A DNA stretch of 64,000 nt, taken from Topomyia yanbarensis (taxonomy: Eukaryota; Arthropoda; Insecta; Diptera; Culicidae). Shown here piece after piece: positions 39,492 through 52,470 of the stretch. Location of the stretch: the NCBI RefSeq assembly GCF_030247195.1, contig NC_080671.1, positions 200,368,625-200,432,624 of the forward strand, written 5' to 3'. Under the pieces are notes generated by a model. The model saw nothing but the letters and a program-made list of their open reading frames with translations. It made no database searches and had not been told where the DNA came from. Position 1 is the stretch's first letter, and the number at the start of each line of letters is the position of its first letter. Made by a program: the position numbers and the translations under genes.

Positions 39492-39692
39492 AATAAGAGA
39501 GAAGAGAGAGATAGAAGAGAGAGAGATAGAAGAGAGAGATAGAAGAGAGGGAGAAATAGAGAGATAGAAGAGAGGGAGAAAGAGAGAGTTAGAAGAGAGG
39601 GATAAAGAGAGAGAGAGAGATAGAAAAGAGGGAGAAAGAGAGAGAGAGTAAGTGAGAGGGAGAAAGAGAGAGAGAGAGAGTAAGTGAGAGTG
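39440..39692. repeat. GA-rich polypurine microsatellite
   Basis: An imperfect (GA)n tract of about 250 bp with AGAGAGATAGAAGAGAGGGA sub-repeats. Such purine tracts can bind GAGA-type factors or adopt triplex structure; neither is shown here. The Ser-Leu-rich minus-strand frame across it is an artefact. Confidence 0.9.
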
Positions 39693-39930
39693 AGAAAGGG
39701 GCGGCGTGTGAGAAATGGCAAATGATGTTTAGTGTTGTGACCTTCAGTGATGTCCCTATCCTCTGTGCAGTAAAGAGAAATTGAAATTACTCCCCGCACT
39801 CTGGCAAGCAAAACGAGAGCGCTTCTCTTTCGTTCATATACACCACCGTATTTGATATGTGTAAGCGCACGTTGATGGCAGAGGAAAATTTTCATACACC
39901 CAACACTGGAACGATCTAGAGTGTGGAGAA

Positions 39931-42900
39931 GAGCTCTTGAAATTCTCTGTGGCGCGCTCAGATAAATTCGCCACCGCGCGCGCCCCAGAGTCGCTGTGGT
40001 GTATTCACTGGCGTGGTTTCACTGGCGTGTATTCACTGGCGTGTGATCTTTGGTTTGTTTTCGTCTTACAAGAGGCATTGCGGGTGAGATTGATTTAATT
40101 TGCACAGGTTGTTTCGTTGTGTTGTGTTGATGGCGGGGGCTTATTTCAAGCTTATATATTTTCTACTGAAGATTTCATAGTTGCTTGCTAAAGCTTACGA
40201 GATTATAGAGTGTTGTTACACTACCGTGGGAAACCTGAAGTATTCGAGCCTAGGGGCAAACAAGGAAAACGTTTTACGTATCAATGTATCGGCTGGTATA
40301 AACAAAGTTTTATAATGATCTGTAGTATCAGATTAATCGTATAACAGATGTAAGACGGGATTTGTACATCCACATTAGGAACGGCCTATTTTTTGTTCGA
40401 CTGAATAACTCAATGATAATTTAACTTATTTTGATTGCGAATTTGGCGACGCCAAAAAGTAAAGTGATCCATTACAAGTAATGTCCTGGTATTACACACG
40501 TTTTCGATTATTACGCAGGTATTGTAATTCTCTCTCACTCACGCGAGGAGAGGCTTATCCGATGTCCAACTTTTCCGATATAAAGTCCACATAAAACAAG
40601 ATAACGTTCACGAGAATTCACATTGTTACTTGTTTTTTTTTTTCTGTAGCGCGTTATTAAAAATAATGACGTGCCAATTTAGAAGCGCTTCTATTTGACC
40701 GGTACAGTGCTTTCAAGGGGTTACAACACTGTAGATTTTTTAAAACATTTAATTTTTATTTATTGATTGAATTTTGTTTACTGGTGCTTTAGGATGCTGA
40801 AAATGATATTCCAAAAAATGAATCGCGAAAACAAAAAATAAATATTCAAAATTTTTCGCAACGCCTCTTATGTATACCTCGAGTATACTGAAAACGTTAA
40901 CCGTGTTTTTGTCGAAATAATTTTTTTTGATCTGGCCGGAAATGTAAATCGAACAAATGATTTTTGATGAGCCTAAAATTTTTACAGCATGTTCAAGATT
41001 ACTTTCTCCAGCGATGTACGTGGGATTTAATTTTTTCATTGCATAATTTTTTAATAAGCAAATTTTGTGTCGATTTTTAACACATTTTCAGCGTTTTTCG
41101 ACTAAAAAATGTGCCATTTCGCGAAAAATCAAGACATAGAAAAAATCTTACGTATGCTGCTTGCAGTCGTTCTAAGAAGTTTAAAAAGCTTTGGTTTTTG
41201 GCTCTGGATCAAAAATTACGGGACATAGAGTTCCGGCCGTGGACCGCTTCCAAAAAAACTCCCCGACGGAAAAGTGCTGCACAGCCGCCATCTCGTGACG
41301 AAATTACTCGAATAAATCATTTTTTTTGCAATAAAGTAATGTTATATATCTCATTAACCCTCTGGAAGTCGCGCTTATGGCCCACTGAACGAGCAGCCGC
41401 TGATGCTTTAAGACGTGTTCGCTAGATTTTCAGAGCAGCGTGCACTGTCGGAAAGTTAAACAAGATCTCGATTCATCTCATTATTGCGTCAAGATAAATT
41501 CCCGAAATATGCCTATTTTTCGTGCTCTATAGTGGTGTAAATAATTAGTTCTGGAATCTTTTGACGGCATTTTTCTTCTGTGCCATCATTTACATAAATT
41601 AGCTGGTTTTCTCTAGAATTTCCATGCGATGGAATAATAAGAGAGAGAATTAAAATTAAAACCTAACATGTTCGGGTACGAGTATAGCAGAGAAGTTCAA
41701 AATGGCAAATCCATCGTCTTTGCAGTACATACTAAATTGTTCCAAAGAACGTTTATCTGTTTACCGTGATTTTATAATTTGTAAAACTTATAATATTAAG
41801 TTTATGTATCAGAGTATGTTTATGACCTCACCGAATAAAAATCTTCTTGTGTAAACCTTGAACCTACAGTTGATTTCGTGACGTGAGGATGTGCTTTTGT
41901 TTTCATTTCGATCCGAAAAAGGAATACGATCTACGTTTATCCCAAAAATTAACGTAAACTTCGTATTCTATACATATATTAATCAATTCACCTATAAGTA
42001 TTCATGCATACACTTCGAATCGAGTACACTTCCGTGATTTTTATTCTTAGTCCAATTAGGTGATTCAAATTTTCTGATAAACAGAAATATAGGATTTGAT
42101 TCCTGATGAAATAAGTTTTTATGGATATTTAGTAATATTATATCAGACAATACTAATTATCCTCAACATATTCCATTTTCTTCTCAAAATTTATCAATTT
42201 CGAATGCTCTAGTAATGCTAACAACGTAAATACATAATAGTTTAATAGTTCCGCACTTAAGGTGTGAGTCGCATTTTAGTCATGCTTGGGTCAGTAAAAG
42301 CCAAATATTTTACGCTTTTTTGGCTATTCTCGAGCGACGTAGCGATACAAAAAAAATATTTCGTTCTAATTCTAATATAATTTTTTTGAAAATCTACACT
42401 TGTACTGCATAACAACGATAGCATTAGTTAGACTAATAATATAGTGCAATAAAAGCAGAATGTTGAAAGTTGTTCTACGTGTCTTATGAACTGCCCTAGA
42501 ATTTTAATTGCAAATATGGGGAATCATTCAACGTATCTTTGGTATGTGTGCAAAGAACTAGAATGTTTGAGTGAAAATTCTGCTAAAAAATCGATAAAAA
42601 GTTCTATGGGCAATGTCAATATATTAAACGAAAGCATTTAATCCCAAAAATGATAAAAAATGTTAAGATTGTTTATTAACCAATTTATGTATGTGAAACT
42701 TCTTGTACCATTACCATTACCATGTATCATTAATATAGCCACTGCTAATTACGGCTCCTATGGGACATGCAACTATAGATACATTAGCTCAGCTATATAT
42801 AACTTTCATACTCGGTCATGCAAACAACGGGTTGTTAAGAGCCGGCCACCATACCAGAATTTGCTTTTTTCCATATATATATTTTGACAACATACCATTC

Positions 42901-44422
42901 AAGCACCATTTTAATTCTTTCCCATTTTAATTCTGTCGATTGATGAATTTTTTTACACGATGGCTTCTGAAGAAAGCTTCGTTGACACTGAAGTAGCCTG
43001 ACGCTTTATCCTATTGAGCTATCGCCGTAATATTATAGAACGTAGTTTTTTATATCATGTTAATCTACAGGTTTTTGGAATCTTTGAAAATCCCTCGGAA
43101 ATCCTCTGTTCGAAGATCGTGCAAGATGTTTTCATAAGGCGAACTTTTTTCTATATTTTCGTTGATATAAAAGTTCGCAAGCGATGTTTTCTTCTTCCGA
43201 TATTTGCTTGAACCGAATAATGTTCCCAAACATCGGCACTCTTGAAGTTCACTGACGATTTTTTCCGTAGCGATGTTTTATATCAGTGAACTTTTTATTA
43301 GAAAATCGGCGATGAAAAGATTCTGTTGTGAACATTGATATTTTGATATTTTCCCAACACTACCTTTTTGATAAAACACCTCATTCAAGAAAGTTATAAT
43401 CAGGAATAATTTATCACACAAAAATCGCTTGTTTAAACTTGAGGAAACACCTTACTTGTTACTTGAAAATACGAAAATTTCATAGAGATTGACAGAGATT
43501 CCGACAGATACTACCAGATACCTAATACTTTGTTTTGCTGTTGATATTACGTGCAATGAATCCATGCATTATAATTACGGTCTAAAATACTAACTGACGC
43601 AAAAATCTAGAATACGTATAATAAACATTGTTGCTGCTGACCCATTTATAACATCCTTTTATGAAACACAAGATTCATTGTTTATTTAAAATAAGCGTGA
43701 ACACTAGTGGCCTTTTTTCTTGACCCCGAAACTGAGCCAATTTATTTCGCTCATTGACGCGCAGAATCCCGGTCCTAGCTCCTATGCTCTTGAAACAATC
43801 GCTTTCGCCTGCTATTTAAACGATTTCCACGCAAAATAATAGACAAATAAACAAATGAATAACGGGTGTACGCTCAATTGTGATGTTGTATGTAAATTAA
43901 TTATCGTCACAAGCATATATCTAATTTTACTGAATATGTCAAGCCTGTCGACGAAATCTAAGATTTCGTTTTAAACTTGTAGGATTAAGTTATACAAAAC
44001 TATTAATACTTATAACACGAGTTTGCATATCAGGTGCCTCTGGTCATTATAAAACTCTCTATACGATGATACGTAAAAAGTTTTCCCAATTTGCTTCGAG
44101 GACCGAGTACTTTTAGTTTTGCAGGTAGTGTAACAATACTTTATAAACTCGTTCGCTTTACCAAGCAACTTGTATGAAATCTTCAGTAGAAAATAATATA
44201 AGCTTGAAATAAGCTACCACCATCCACACAACACAATGCAACAACCTGTGCAAATCAAATCAATCTCACTCGCAATGCCGCTTGTAAGACGAAAACAAAC
44301 CAAAGATCACACGCCAGTGAATACACGCCAGTGAAACCACGCCAGTGAATACACCACAGCGACTCTGGGGCGCGCGCGGTGGTGACTTTATCTGAGCGCG
44401 CCACAGAGAATTTAAAGAGCAA
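39931..44422. mobile_element. Element of about 4.5 kb with long inverted arms
   Basis: 39931-40322 is repeated in inverted orientation at 44039-44422, with roughly 85-90% identity by eye. Shared blocks include TCTCTGTGGCGCGCTCAGAT, CGCGCGCGCCCCAGAGTCGC, TTTGGTTTGTTTTCGTCTTA and TTTTCTACTGAAGATTTCAT. Each arm has three CACTGGCGTG units near its outer end. The 3.7-kb interior has no transposase or RT motif; a 104-codon frame at 41111-41425 (+) is unrecognised. The exact termini and target duplication are unclear because similarity fades outward. It is best read as a foldback-like or long-TIR DNA element, with two inverted solo copies as the alternative. Confidence 0.6.
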
Positions 44423-45934
44423 GAGAGCACGGTTATCTCGCACCCAACTACCTCAACACCAGCGCACACTTGAAATCGGTCTATACAGCTCCGAAAGAAA
44501 GCGCGTTCTGCTTTTTTCTGTGGTGTGTGATCATTGTATCCTCTGTGTAGGCATCACACTTACGCGCCAGTGCATCACTAGGGTGAAATGCCATCACTGG
44601 TGACCTTATACTTATAGGTATATTATGCGATATATTTATTTCTTTACACCCTTTTTGTAAATAGCGTAGCAAGTAATTTTTGCGCCATGACCTGCATAAA
44701 TTAAATCTTGCATAAAGAAGCCAAATTTTCGCTAGAATTTTGGGATTCAAAAATACAGTTGCTCTCGGTGATGCTACGACTATATGAGAAATCTTTTATC
44801 TCACTCTTAGGTTGATTACTTGGTGATCTATGAATCTATGATCCCTCCAACATCTACCTTACGGTTGAACGCAACGCCTTATTCAAGGGATAAATACATA
44901 AACTCTAGAAACTATGAGGTCAACTTACACATAATTTTGTCTTTGAAGAAAACTTGCATATTAATTTTTGAGAAATAATTGATATATTATTGAGATAATT
45001 CACAAAACGTTTTAAGAAACGAATTCCTTGAATCACGTAGATGCGTTTCCATACCCCGATATTCAATATCGGTTTATTTTTGCCCCTAAAACACCAGCAG
45101 ATCAATATTCTGTATGGTCTCTTTTTAGATAGTGAAAATTGGTAAGCGAGGAATAAAAATACAAAATGTTTAATATCTCCGCCGCTCGTGAACGGATTTT
45201 GACAATCTATAGCTTGTTAGAAAGGTATTTTCATAAGATTTCGATATCTATCCATTTGCGCGACGTGGCGGGCTTGTTTGAAAGCTATTCGTTATTTGTC
45301 CAGCTGAATCGATTGGTATATGAAACTCGGCCATCCGGGCCTCGGAAAAAGTTTTCAAATATTTAGGGAATCCTTTTTTCTTTTGTAAGAAATGTAAAAA
45401 AGTGAAAAAATCGCGGTTTTGACTTTTTTCACAAAAGTTACTATAACTGCGAATTTTTAACTGATTTTGAAAAAAAACTAAAGGTTAAAAGAATGGTCTA
45501 GAAAAGTAATAAAATGGAATTTCGATATTTTTTGAAAAGGTGCAATTATTTGGAAGAGTGAAAGTGTAATAATCGTGGTTTGGAAAATACCACGAAATGG
45601 GATGGAAATTGAAATGGAAACAATATTTCTGACCAGTAGTACATTGGTAACACGCAACGTTACTGTTACAGCAGTTACTGTGCGCAAATTATACTTGTGA
45701 GCCATTGTTTTGAAAAACTATAAAAAATGTACAATAAAAATCAGCAAAAGTGAGAACGATTTTTTTTTCTACTTCAAAATTAAATTAAATCAATTGACTA
45801 AATGATTAAAAATGATTATATAACACTAATTGTTACTTATGTAGTAAAACAACCAGTATTTAAACTGGTATTGTCACGAGTCACATTAGCACGAACAGAA
45901 CGAAACCTGACGAAACACTAACGGCAACCGTACA

Positions 45935-46145
45935 CTGGGGTACAAATGTACCCCACGCCAACTTTGACACCTGCTCCTACGAAAGCTATAAGCAAACTGG
46001 CTATACCACCTTTTCCTACTTTTACTAGGAACTCTAAATTGAATTATGGTTAGAGTCCCAGGGCGATAAATACCGAATTCTCGTCTTCACATGGCTCCAA
46101 AGAAGGCGTGGGGTACATTTGTACTCGAGTGCAACATTCTAGGGT
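45935..46145. mobile_element. MITE-like hairpin with GGGGTACAAATGTACCCC-type ends
   Basis: The left part ACTGGGGTACAAATGTACCC is mirrored by GCGTGGGGTACATTTGTACT at the right, followed by CGAGTGCAACATTCTAGGGTTAA. The latter outer block is also seen at 33800-33845 and in its duplicate, so this is a family with several fragments here. Confidence 0.5.
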
Positions 46146-46622
46146 TAATGCAATACATGTACGAGTCTGCTCCAAGTTACTGTTCTTGAAAGAAAACTGT
46201 CAATGGATGATTTATACATTGACATAAACTGAATGTGACTGAATATATTTTGGAAACAGTGAAGTTTATTCTACTAAACTGACCTACTGACTCGTTCTCT
46301 TTGTAGTATATTTACTGCATGAAAGAAGAACATAAGCAAATCAGACACTACCAATCAAAAATTGTACATTAATCTTTATATATAAGGTTGACTACATGGA
46401 ATATTTTTTTTGGAAATAGAAAAATTTTCGGTACAGTTAGTTTGCTGCAGACTTAACAAAGCAGCATTAAATGTTATGCAATAGAGTTAATAATAATATA
46501 TTTCGTGTAACAATTCATCTGTAACAGAATTATGGAGAAACATTCTCAAGTGGATGATTAGTCAAGGTTCCAAGTTCATCAGGAATCTTCTTGTACTAAA
46601 TATTAATTTTTCATTCTTTGGT

Positions 46623-46880
46623 TTACGAGGTGGATTTTTTGTTATTCTTTCTAAGCTCAGCTTTTATTCGTTTCTCTTCTACTGTTCTTTTTTCTTCAGC
46701 TTTTGCTTTGTGGTATTGAAGTCTTCGGCGTAATGTTAAAACAGCAGGACTATGTCGCTTGAATCGTAATGTTCCTGTTCGTGTGTTTCAGATGAATCTA
46801 GGAATTCAGCAAGAACACTCTTATTATTTTTATTTGGCTGTGATGTGTCGCTTAGATTTGTCAACATATAGCTCGTCGAA
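46623..46880 (-). pseudogene. Unrecognised coding-like fragment, frameshifted
   Basis: The minus strand reads about 45 codons (STSYMLTNLSDTSQPNKNNK...) to about 46740. In an overlapping frame, FKRHSPAVLTLRRRLQYHKA leads into a Lys/Glu-rich helix ending at a TAA at 46623-46625. The charged, non-repetitive composition suggests a former C-terminal exon or transposase tail, perhaps a THAP or transposase-like coiled segment, but no family is recognised. Confidence 0.25.
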
Positions 46881-47691
46881 TTAAACAAATTCGAATTGCA
46901 AATATTCTTCAACATGGATTTCCGATGTCTACTCTTTGGTCATATTCTGGTCTTCAATAAAATGTACCTCAATCGTTTGATTTTCGACATCCATTTGTTT
47001 GAACATATTTATATAATTTGACTAAAAGAGCAGGTACCTTACCGTTTTCACTTTTTGATTATTCTAACTCGATAAATAAATAGCTGTCAAGCAAGAAAAT
47101 CTAGGGGTGTCCAAAATATATCGATAGTAGGTTTTAAGATATAAGCTTAGTATGCACCTCTTGCGAAATGAGGTCGCGAAATATTTTTGCTTCTTCCGTG
47201 CGGAATTTTGACATTTGCTCGCGAAAACTCGACAGATTAGTTTCTGTGCGTTTGCCGTCAGACGTCGCATTTGACAGCTGAAAAGCGCTATCAGCTGTTG
47301 TTTGTATATTTATTTTTCACATTCGGAATGTTTTGAATAAATTATTAATCTATTTTTTAATTTGTCACTGATGACCAAGTTGCGGAATTGAAAATCGCTC
47401 ATCTTATCTTGAAACATCATAAAAGAAAATTACAAGATAGGCTTCGTGGTTATCTTTAAGTCTTCCCGTAATGGTGATGAGTAAGGTGTGTTGAAAAGTT
47501 GAACAAGAAGATAAAAGTACCTATATATCGTAAGCTTTGGATATCACTAGAAGAATAATGAAGTGTTTACGACTTTTATTAATGGAAGATAATCAACCGA
47601 ATACGGAAGCATTGCCAGAGCGAACTCTTCCTAGTAACGATTGTAGTTTTATGACACTTCACAGCTTTCTTAAAACCTAGATTACACCTGT

Positions 47692-47769
47692 ACTGCCGTG
47701 ATCCGCATAACAGTCCCATTTGCTATGGGTTTCCTATGCAGGTGGGACTGTTATGCGTATCACGGCAGT
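47692..47769. mobile_element. 78-bp hairpin MITE
   Basis: ACTGCCGTGATCCGCATAAC (left) is mirrored by the right arm, which reads inward as ACTGCCGTGATACGCATAAC. Each arm continues to CAGTCCCA. The stem of about 27 bp has one mismatch and a loop of about 24 nt. GT flanks both sides. Confidence 0.7.
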
Positions 47770-47949
47770 GTAGTGTACAATAAAACTTCAATTGTTACTT
47801 GGGCTTGCACTCTCTACTGATGTTGCGATTCCGGACTAATATGACTGCAGAAGATATGTTTTTGGCATACAGTTGCGCAACCGATTAATTATTCGGAAGC
47901 AATTCGCGATTCTTCAGTCTTTTAAGATTCTATATACGCTCAGACACAA

Positions 47950-48110
47950 CCCAGTTAAACCGGTTATACCCATTCCGGAACCGGTTCGCAGTCCTGAATG
48001 GAGTCAGTATGGATTCCAATTAAAATGCAACAATCGGTTCCAACTCAATCGGTTTGGAAATCGGTTGTTGCATTTGAACTGGTATCGATACTGCCCACCC
48101 ACTGAGACGT
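47950..48110. mobile_element. CCCAGTTAAAC palindromic MITE, copy 1 (partial)
   Basis: It begins CCCAGTTAAACCGGTTATAC, contains ATTCCGGAACCGGTTCG, GAATGGAGTCAGTATGG and a central AATCGGTTGTTGCATTTGAA, and loses similarity after about 48110. It belongs to the same family as 48242-48425 and 60829-60990. Confidence 0.65.
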
Positions 48111-48241
48111 CCAAGAAATTGTTTCATAATCGTTCAACACGAGTCCAACGATGGAGTTTTGTTGAACGGTTATTTGGACGTTGTCCAAATTGGTCCAACG
48201 AACTTCCTTCATTGGACGATTTTGAAACCAACCGTTCTTAG

Positions 48242-48425
48242 AGGGTAGTTAAACTCATTCCGGAACCGGTTCGGATTCCTGAATGGAGTCAGATGGATTC
48301 CAACTCAAATGCAACAACCGATTCCGACTCAATCCGTTTCAGAATCGGTTGTTGCATTTGAGTTGGAATCCATACTGACTCCATTCAGGATTCCGAATCA
48401 AATTCCGAATGATTTGACAGGGTGA
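48242..48425. mobile_element. CCCAGTTAAAC palindromic MITE, copy 2
   Basis: This is the most complete copy. The left half (GGTAGTTAAACTCATTCCGG...) is mirrored around about 48335 by GCATTTGAGTTGGAATCCAT and ends near ATTTGACAGGG. Nearly the whole element is self-complementary. Confidence 0.7.
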
Positions 48426-48566
48426 CTCCATTCAGGATTCCAAATGGTTTGCCCGGGAAGCAGACACATATGGGGTAACATTCAAATATCAAAAGGTTTT
48501 CTTTTTGTTCATTACACTTAGTTTATTCCGTCATAGCAGACGGGATCAAACATAAAATATTTAATA

Positions 48567-48773
48567 AGAAAGCTTGGAAAAGTTGCCATGTTGGAAAACG
48601 AAAAAAAAGCAGTTTTTTCTCACGCCGTTGGAAAAATCTGCATGAAAATGAATCAATGTATTCGAGGCATTGGTAGAGTACTAATGATTGATTTTCATGA
48701 AGATTTTTCCAACGGTGTGGGAAAAAAACAGCTTTTTTCGTTTTCCAAGATGGCCGCTTTTCCACGCTTTCTC
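48567..48773. mobile_element. MITE with imperfect inverted arms of about 80 bp
   Basis: The left arm contains TTGGAAAACGAAAAAAAAGC, CACGCCGTTGGAAAAATC and CATGAAAATGAATCA. The right arm holds the inverse: TGATTTTCATGAAGATTTTT, CCAACGGTGTGG and CGTTTTCCAAGATGGC. The spacer is short. Confidence 0.7.
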
Positions 48774-48997
48774 AGTTGAACTTTAATTAATTTAATTCTA
48801 TTTAAATATAGTTTTAACATTCACTTAGCAACTATATGAATTTTATCGCGTTTTTTGCCTTTCTCATATAGAAAGGTTATGAAGGCACTCTGGAAACCGA
48901 CAACCTTATCCCTAATCGAGAACCTAAATTTTTATTTAACTAAGAGTTTTTTTGCTTTTTATAGGGGCGTAGCAAGGGGTGTGTGGCAAGGGGCTAT

Positions 48998-49013
48998 CCC
49001 CCCCCCCCCCCCC
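48998..49013. repeat. Poly-C run, 16 nt
   Basis: It is preceded by GGGGCGTAGCAAGGGGTG; a site prone to sequencing error in length. Confidence 0.9.
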
Positions 49014-49473
49014 AACATGTCGTATAACACCCTTTCATTACCACCCCAACCATCACCCCTTTAGCAAACTCCTTTCAGAACCTCCTCATCGTCACACTCC
49101 CCTCAGGCCCTCATCCCATTCCACTTCCCCCAGTCGCACCACTCTCTAATTCGTATCCCCTTCAACCACCAGGCATATCAAAATAAGCTCATCTTATTCA
49201 TACACCCACTCCTGCATACCAACGCATTTAAGGGTTAGCTTGTAGAGCGAGAATTGCATGGGCGACCGACTACAAAAGTCACAGGAATACACAAGGCTTC
49301 ATAAAATATATTATATTTCATATTTGCATCTTAAAAATTCTAATCATGTTTAAGATTTAAATATCATCAAAAATAAAAATGGTTCTTAGGATCACATCAA
49401 AGCTATTCATAAAAATAAGCATTCCATCGGTTGAAGATAAGAGTAAATGATGAAACTACACCCCAAACTTTTA

Positions 49474-49763
49474 AACTGGAAATATAGCATATTTGGCAAC
49501 ACTGTAACCAAAAGTAACTATTTTTGCTAGATTCTCTGACTCATTTCCTTCAAAATGCATCGCACCGATTGTTTATAGGCCAAATTAAACCAAAGATATG
49601 AATAAAAGTTAATAATTGATGATTTTTTTCTATGGAAAATTTTCCATGCATCTATACACACCTATGACACGAATAGATGCAAGCATCAATTGTCTTCTTT
49701 GAATTGTTTATACCATTTATCAGTTTCAAGATATTTAATCTCAAACTTTAAAAATCGTTTTTC
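49474..49763 (+). repeat. Dispersed repeat B, copy 2
   Basis: Collinear with 23411-23800 but lacks about 100 bp in the middle (around 49655-49690), so one copy carries an indel. Confidence 0.65.
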
Positions 49764-50554
49764 TCGAAATGAGTTAAATGGCGCTTGTCATAAGATAGCA
49801 CAACAGCGACGATATAGCAATATAGGACAACATATCATTATTCGTAATAGAATACGTTACACGCACTCATGTACGCGCTTAAACTCTGTACATAGTTCCA
49901 TTGCATTGATGCACATACTTTCTTGCTTAGCCTTCCACTTTCTATCACGGTTTTTGTATTCTTAAGCACTACTAAATAAATCTAGAGAAAATTTTCAATA
50001 TGGCTTAAGTAACAACTTTTCACTGATTTTGACTAATTTAATTTTCCACTAATTTAATTACTTTGCACTAAATTTCCAGTGCATATCGAAAGGTTACGGC
50101 CATGTCGTCTGCCTGGAGGACCTTTTCCTTTGTAAAAGAAAGAAATTTGAAATCAGTACGAACTGTCGGTAAGGCTGATCGAAATAATTTGTGACATTAC
50201 CATTACGAGAACGTTTAGCACAATGAATTGTCGTGCTCAATAAAATTACAAATTACAATGATTGACCCGTTTTAACATATCGCTTCCATTACATGTTCTG
50301 TAACCCGTATACCCCTAAAGATCCCTGTTGTAAAATTGTTATCAAAATTCTTCATAATCAAATGTTGCGTTATGTACGTGTTTGATAATGGAAAACATGA
50401 AAATTCAATTTGTTACAATTTACAGTTAGGCCTTTTTCAATGTTTTGCTAGAACTGGATAGAGCTAAGCAAAATTCTAAATTCAGAATCGAAACAAATAT
50501 GACCCAAAAAAGCTCTTGCGCCTTTCACCAGTAGCTGGTCTAAAACACTATACG
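49764..50554. other. Gene-free stretch
   Basis: No recognisable feature. It lies between repeat B and the 3' end of the helicase pseudogene. Confidence 0.4.
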
Positions 50555-52213
50555 ATCCGATATTTAAAATTTCGTCCGAGTTCTGTGCATCTAGCAGCTG
50601 AATCTTTTTCTAGAAGTGTCTTTCAATTGATCTGCAAATCATGATGGCGATTCCATTCTGCTAAAGAAGAGGCGAGAAATATAATCTATAGGTTCACACG
50701 AATGAGTCACACTTTCGATTCTACCGGTGTGTCTAATTCGATGCAGATACGTTTCGCATTCGGCTCGTCCCTGCTGATCCATCGGCAGGTCGAAGTTGAC
50801 GATAATGGTCACCTGTTCGACGTCGTTACCTAAGGCGAAGGAATCTCTCCGTAACCTGGTTCTGTAACCAGAATCAAGTGGTGGAACTTACCCCTGGACA
50901 AAACGTTCATTATAATCAGTAACTTCTCTAGTCCGGCTTGGAATCGATCACTAACGGCCAACCGTTCCTCCACCGTTAGATCACCGGACAGTACCGCTAC
51001 CGTGTGACCATCCTGGGACATCTTGCCGGACAACCAATTGGCCGCTTTGCGTGTTTGTTTCGATCGATTAATAATGCCGAAAATAAGTTTACTTGGAGCT
51101 TACAACTGTCCTGTACATCACATGACATAAAATGATCGCTTGTCCGACGGTAATCACACCGTAGATGTTCGAAATTGCTTGATATTTCTTGTCCTGGTTG
51201 CGGCACTTGACGTAGTACTGTTTGATGTTATCGAGTGATTCTTGCTCCCGCACCAGACGAAACACGATCGGATTGGTTACTCGGCGAACTCCATCACCTC
51301 CCGCTCGTACGTGGCCGAGAACATAATTTGGCAGGACGACGACAGCTGCTTGTGTATCCGGATGCACCGATCCTGGTGGCCCTGAGTAGCGATCATGACG
51401 ACCGCGTCGTCCAGTACAAAAACGGCAATCGAACACCCGGAAGTTAATGCTCCCGCCCATCAGATTGACGAGTGTTCCGATGTAGATATGATTAGTTTCG
51501 CCCATTTGGCGATTTTCCCACCGCGAACGGCGTAACGAAGTTTGATTTCCGGACAAAACTTTGCTATTTTGGCAGCTACTGCACCAGTCTGAACTGCCAG
51601 TTCATACGTGCGGGAAAGGCATATCACCAGCGTAGTTTTTTAATGTTCAGTCGAGTCGATTGCCAGCACAAAGGTAGTGATTTTTCCTGTTACCGACTGA
51701 CTCTGTGCGACCATGTTCTTGGCGGATCAGCCAACAGTGTAGGGAGAGCCGTCTCCTGGATCTTGGAAAAGCCGTTGAAACCAATAGCACAGACTCCCTG
51801 AAGCAGTTCTGGCTTCGGGTGCAAAGCTTTGAGAGTTTTAATCGAGTATATTGGTAAAGAAGGATCCTTTCGCTGTACCTCCAGATCAAGTTGATTCTAC
51901 TAGACCTTTGCGAATAATGCTCATTAGCAACTTTGCATACGCCGTGCTAAAAGATTAACCATGAATAATTTTAAAGCTGATACTAAATGAATGCCTGTGC
52001 ATCTTCCGCGAAGGAAGCTGTTCTCCCTTTTTGCTTGCAGCTTTACTTCAGGAGCTGCTAAAGTCAGAATGTTTGTAGCTACCGAACGCAAAAATAAAAA
52101 CCGTCGCTGGTCTTACTGCCGGTGGACTAGAAGGTTTCCGCATTCTTTTTCTCTGGACTGTCAGCCGCCGGCTCTGATTCCTTATCCTTAGTGATCCGGG
52201 TTTGTTCGGGCAT
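50555..52213 (-). pseudogene. Dbp80: Dbp80/DDX19-type DEAD-box RNA helicase pseudogene
   Basis: Intact relatives are nuclear-pore-associated ATPases that remodel mRNPs during mRNA export. The minus strand starts with ATG at 52213 (MPEQTRITKDKESEPAADSP) and meets an in-frame stop soon after. Helicase homology then runs in shifting frames: IIRKGLVEST (about 51900), YSIKTLKALHPKPELLQGV (about 51820), GFNGFSKIQETALPTLLADP, a Q-rich ATP-site remnant near 51690, and LSRTYELAVQTGAV near 51600. These are followed by MIATQGHQDR after a degenerate DEAD box (about 51400), then ESLDNIKQYYVKCRNQDKKY (about 51225) and VAVLSGDLTVEERLAVSDRF (about 50980). The 3' end reads EQVTIIVNFDLPMDQQGRAE (about 50800) and KKIQLLDAQNSDEI (about 50580). 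Frameshifts and stops make it non-functional. No introns are evident, so it may be a retrocopy; no poly-A or target duplication was seen. Confidence 0.85.
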
Positions 52214-52470
52214 GCTGTAAATAAGTTAAATAATATTTAATAATCACTACATATTGAGAAAATATTTTAAATTAGAAATTAAAGAATTCCAATCATATTT
52301 TATAACTTACCGTTCGAATTCCAATTGCATCACAAATTCTATACTAAGAAATTTTGCCAGCTTGCGATGTAAAATACAAAAATACGCAATAAATCTTGTT
52401 TTTTTGTTTTATTTTTTTGCAAACTGTCAAAATTTCGCGAGTCTCCGAGCGGAATAATACCACTGATCAT

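Larger units (their letters stand above)
44423..47691. other. Repeat-rich, gene-poor stretch
   Basis: It contains repeat family A pieces at 44790-44815 and 45225-45365 (complement), the short TIR element at 45935-46145 and a coding-like fragment at 46880-46623. A TIR-like end TATGCACCTCTTGCGAAATG starts at 47151 and recurs in inverted orientation at 53313-53332. Confidence 0.45.

Noticed and set aside
39344..39895. 183-codon Ser/Leu-rich minus-strand frame
   Set aside because: It is the complement of the GA tract; low complexity only.
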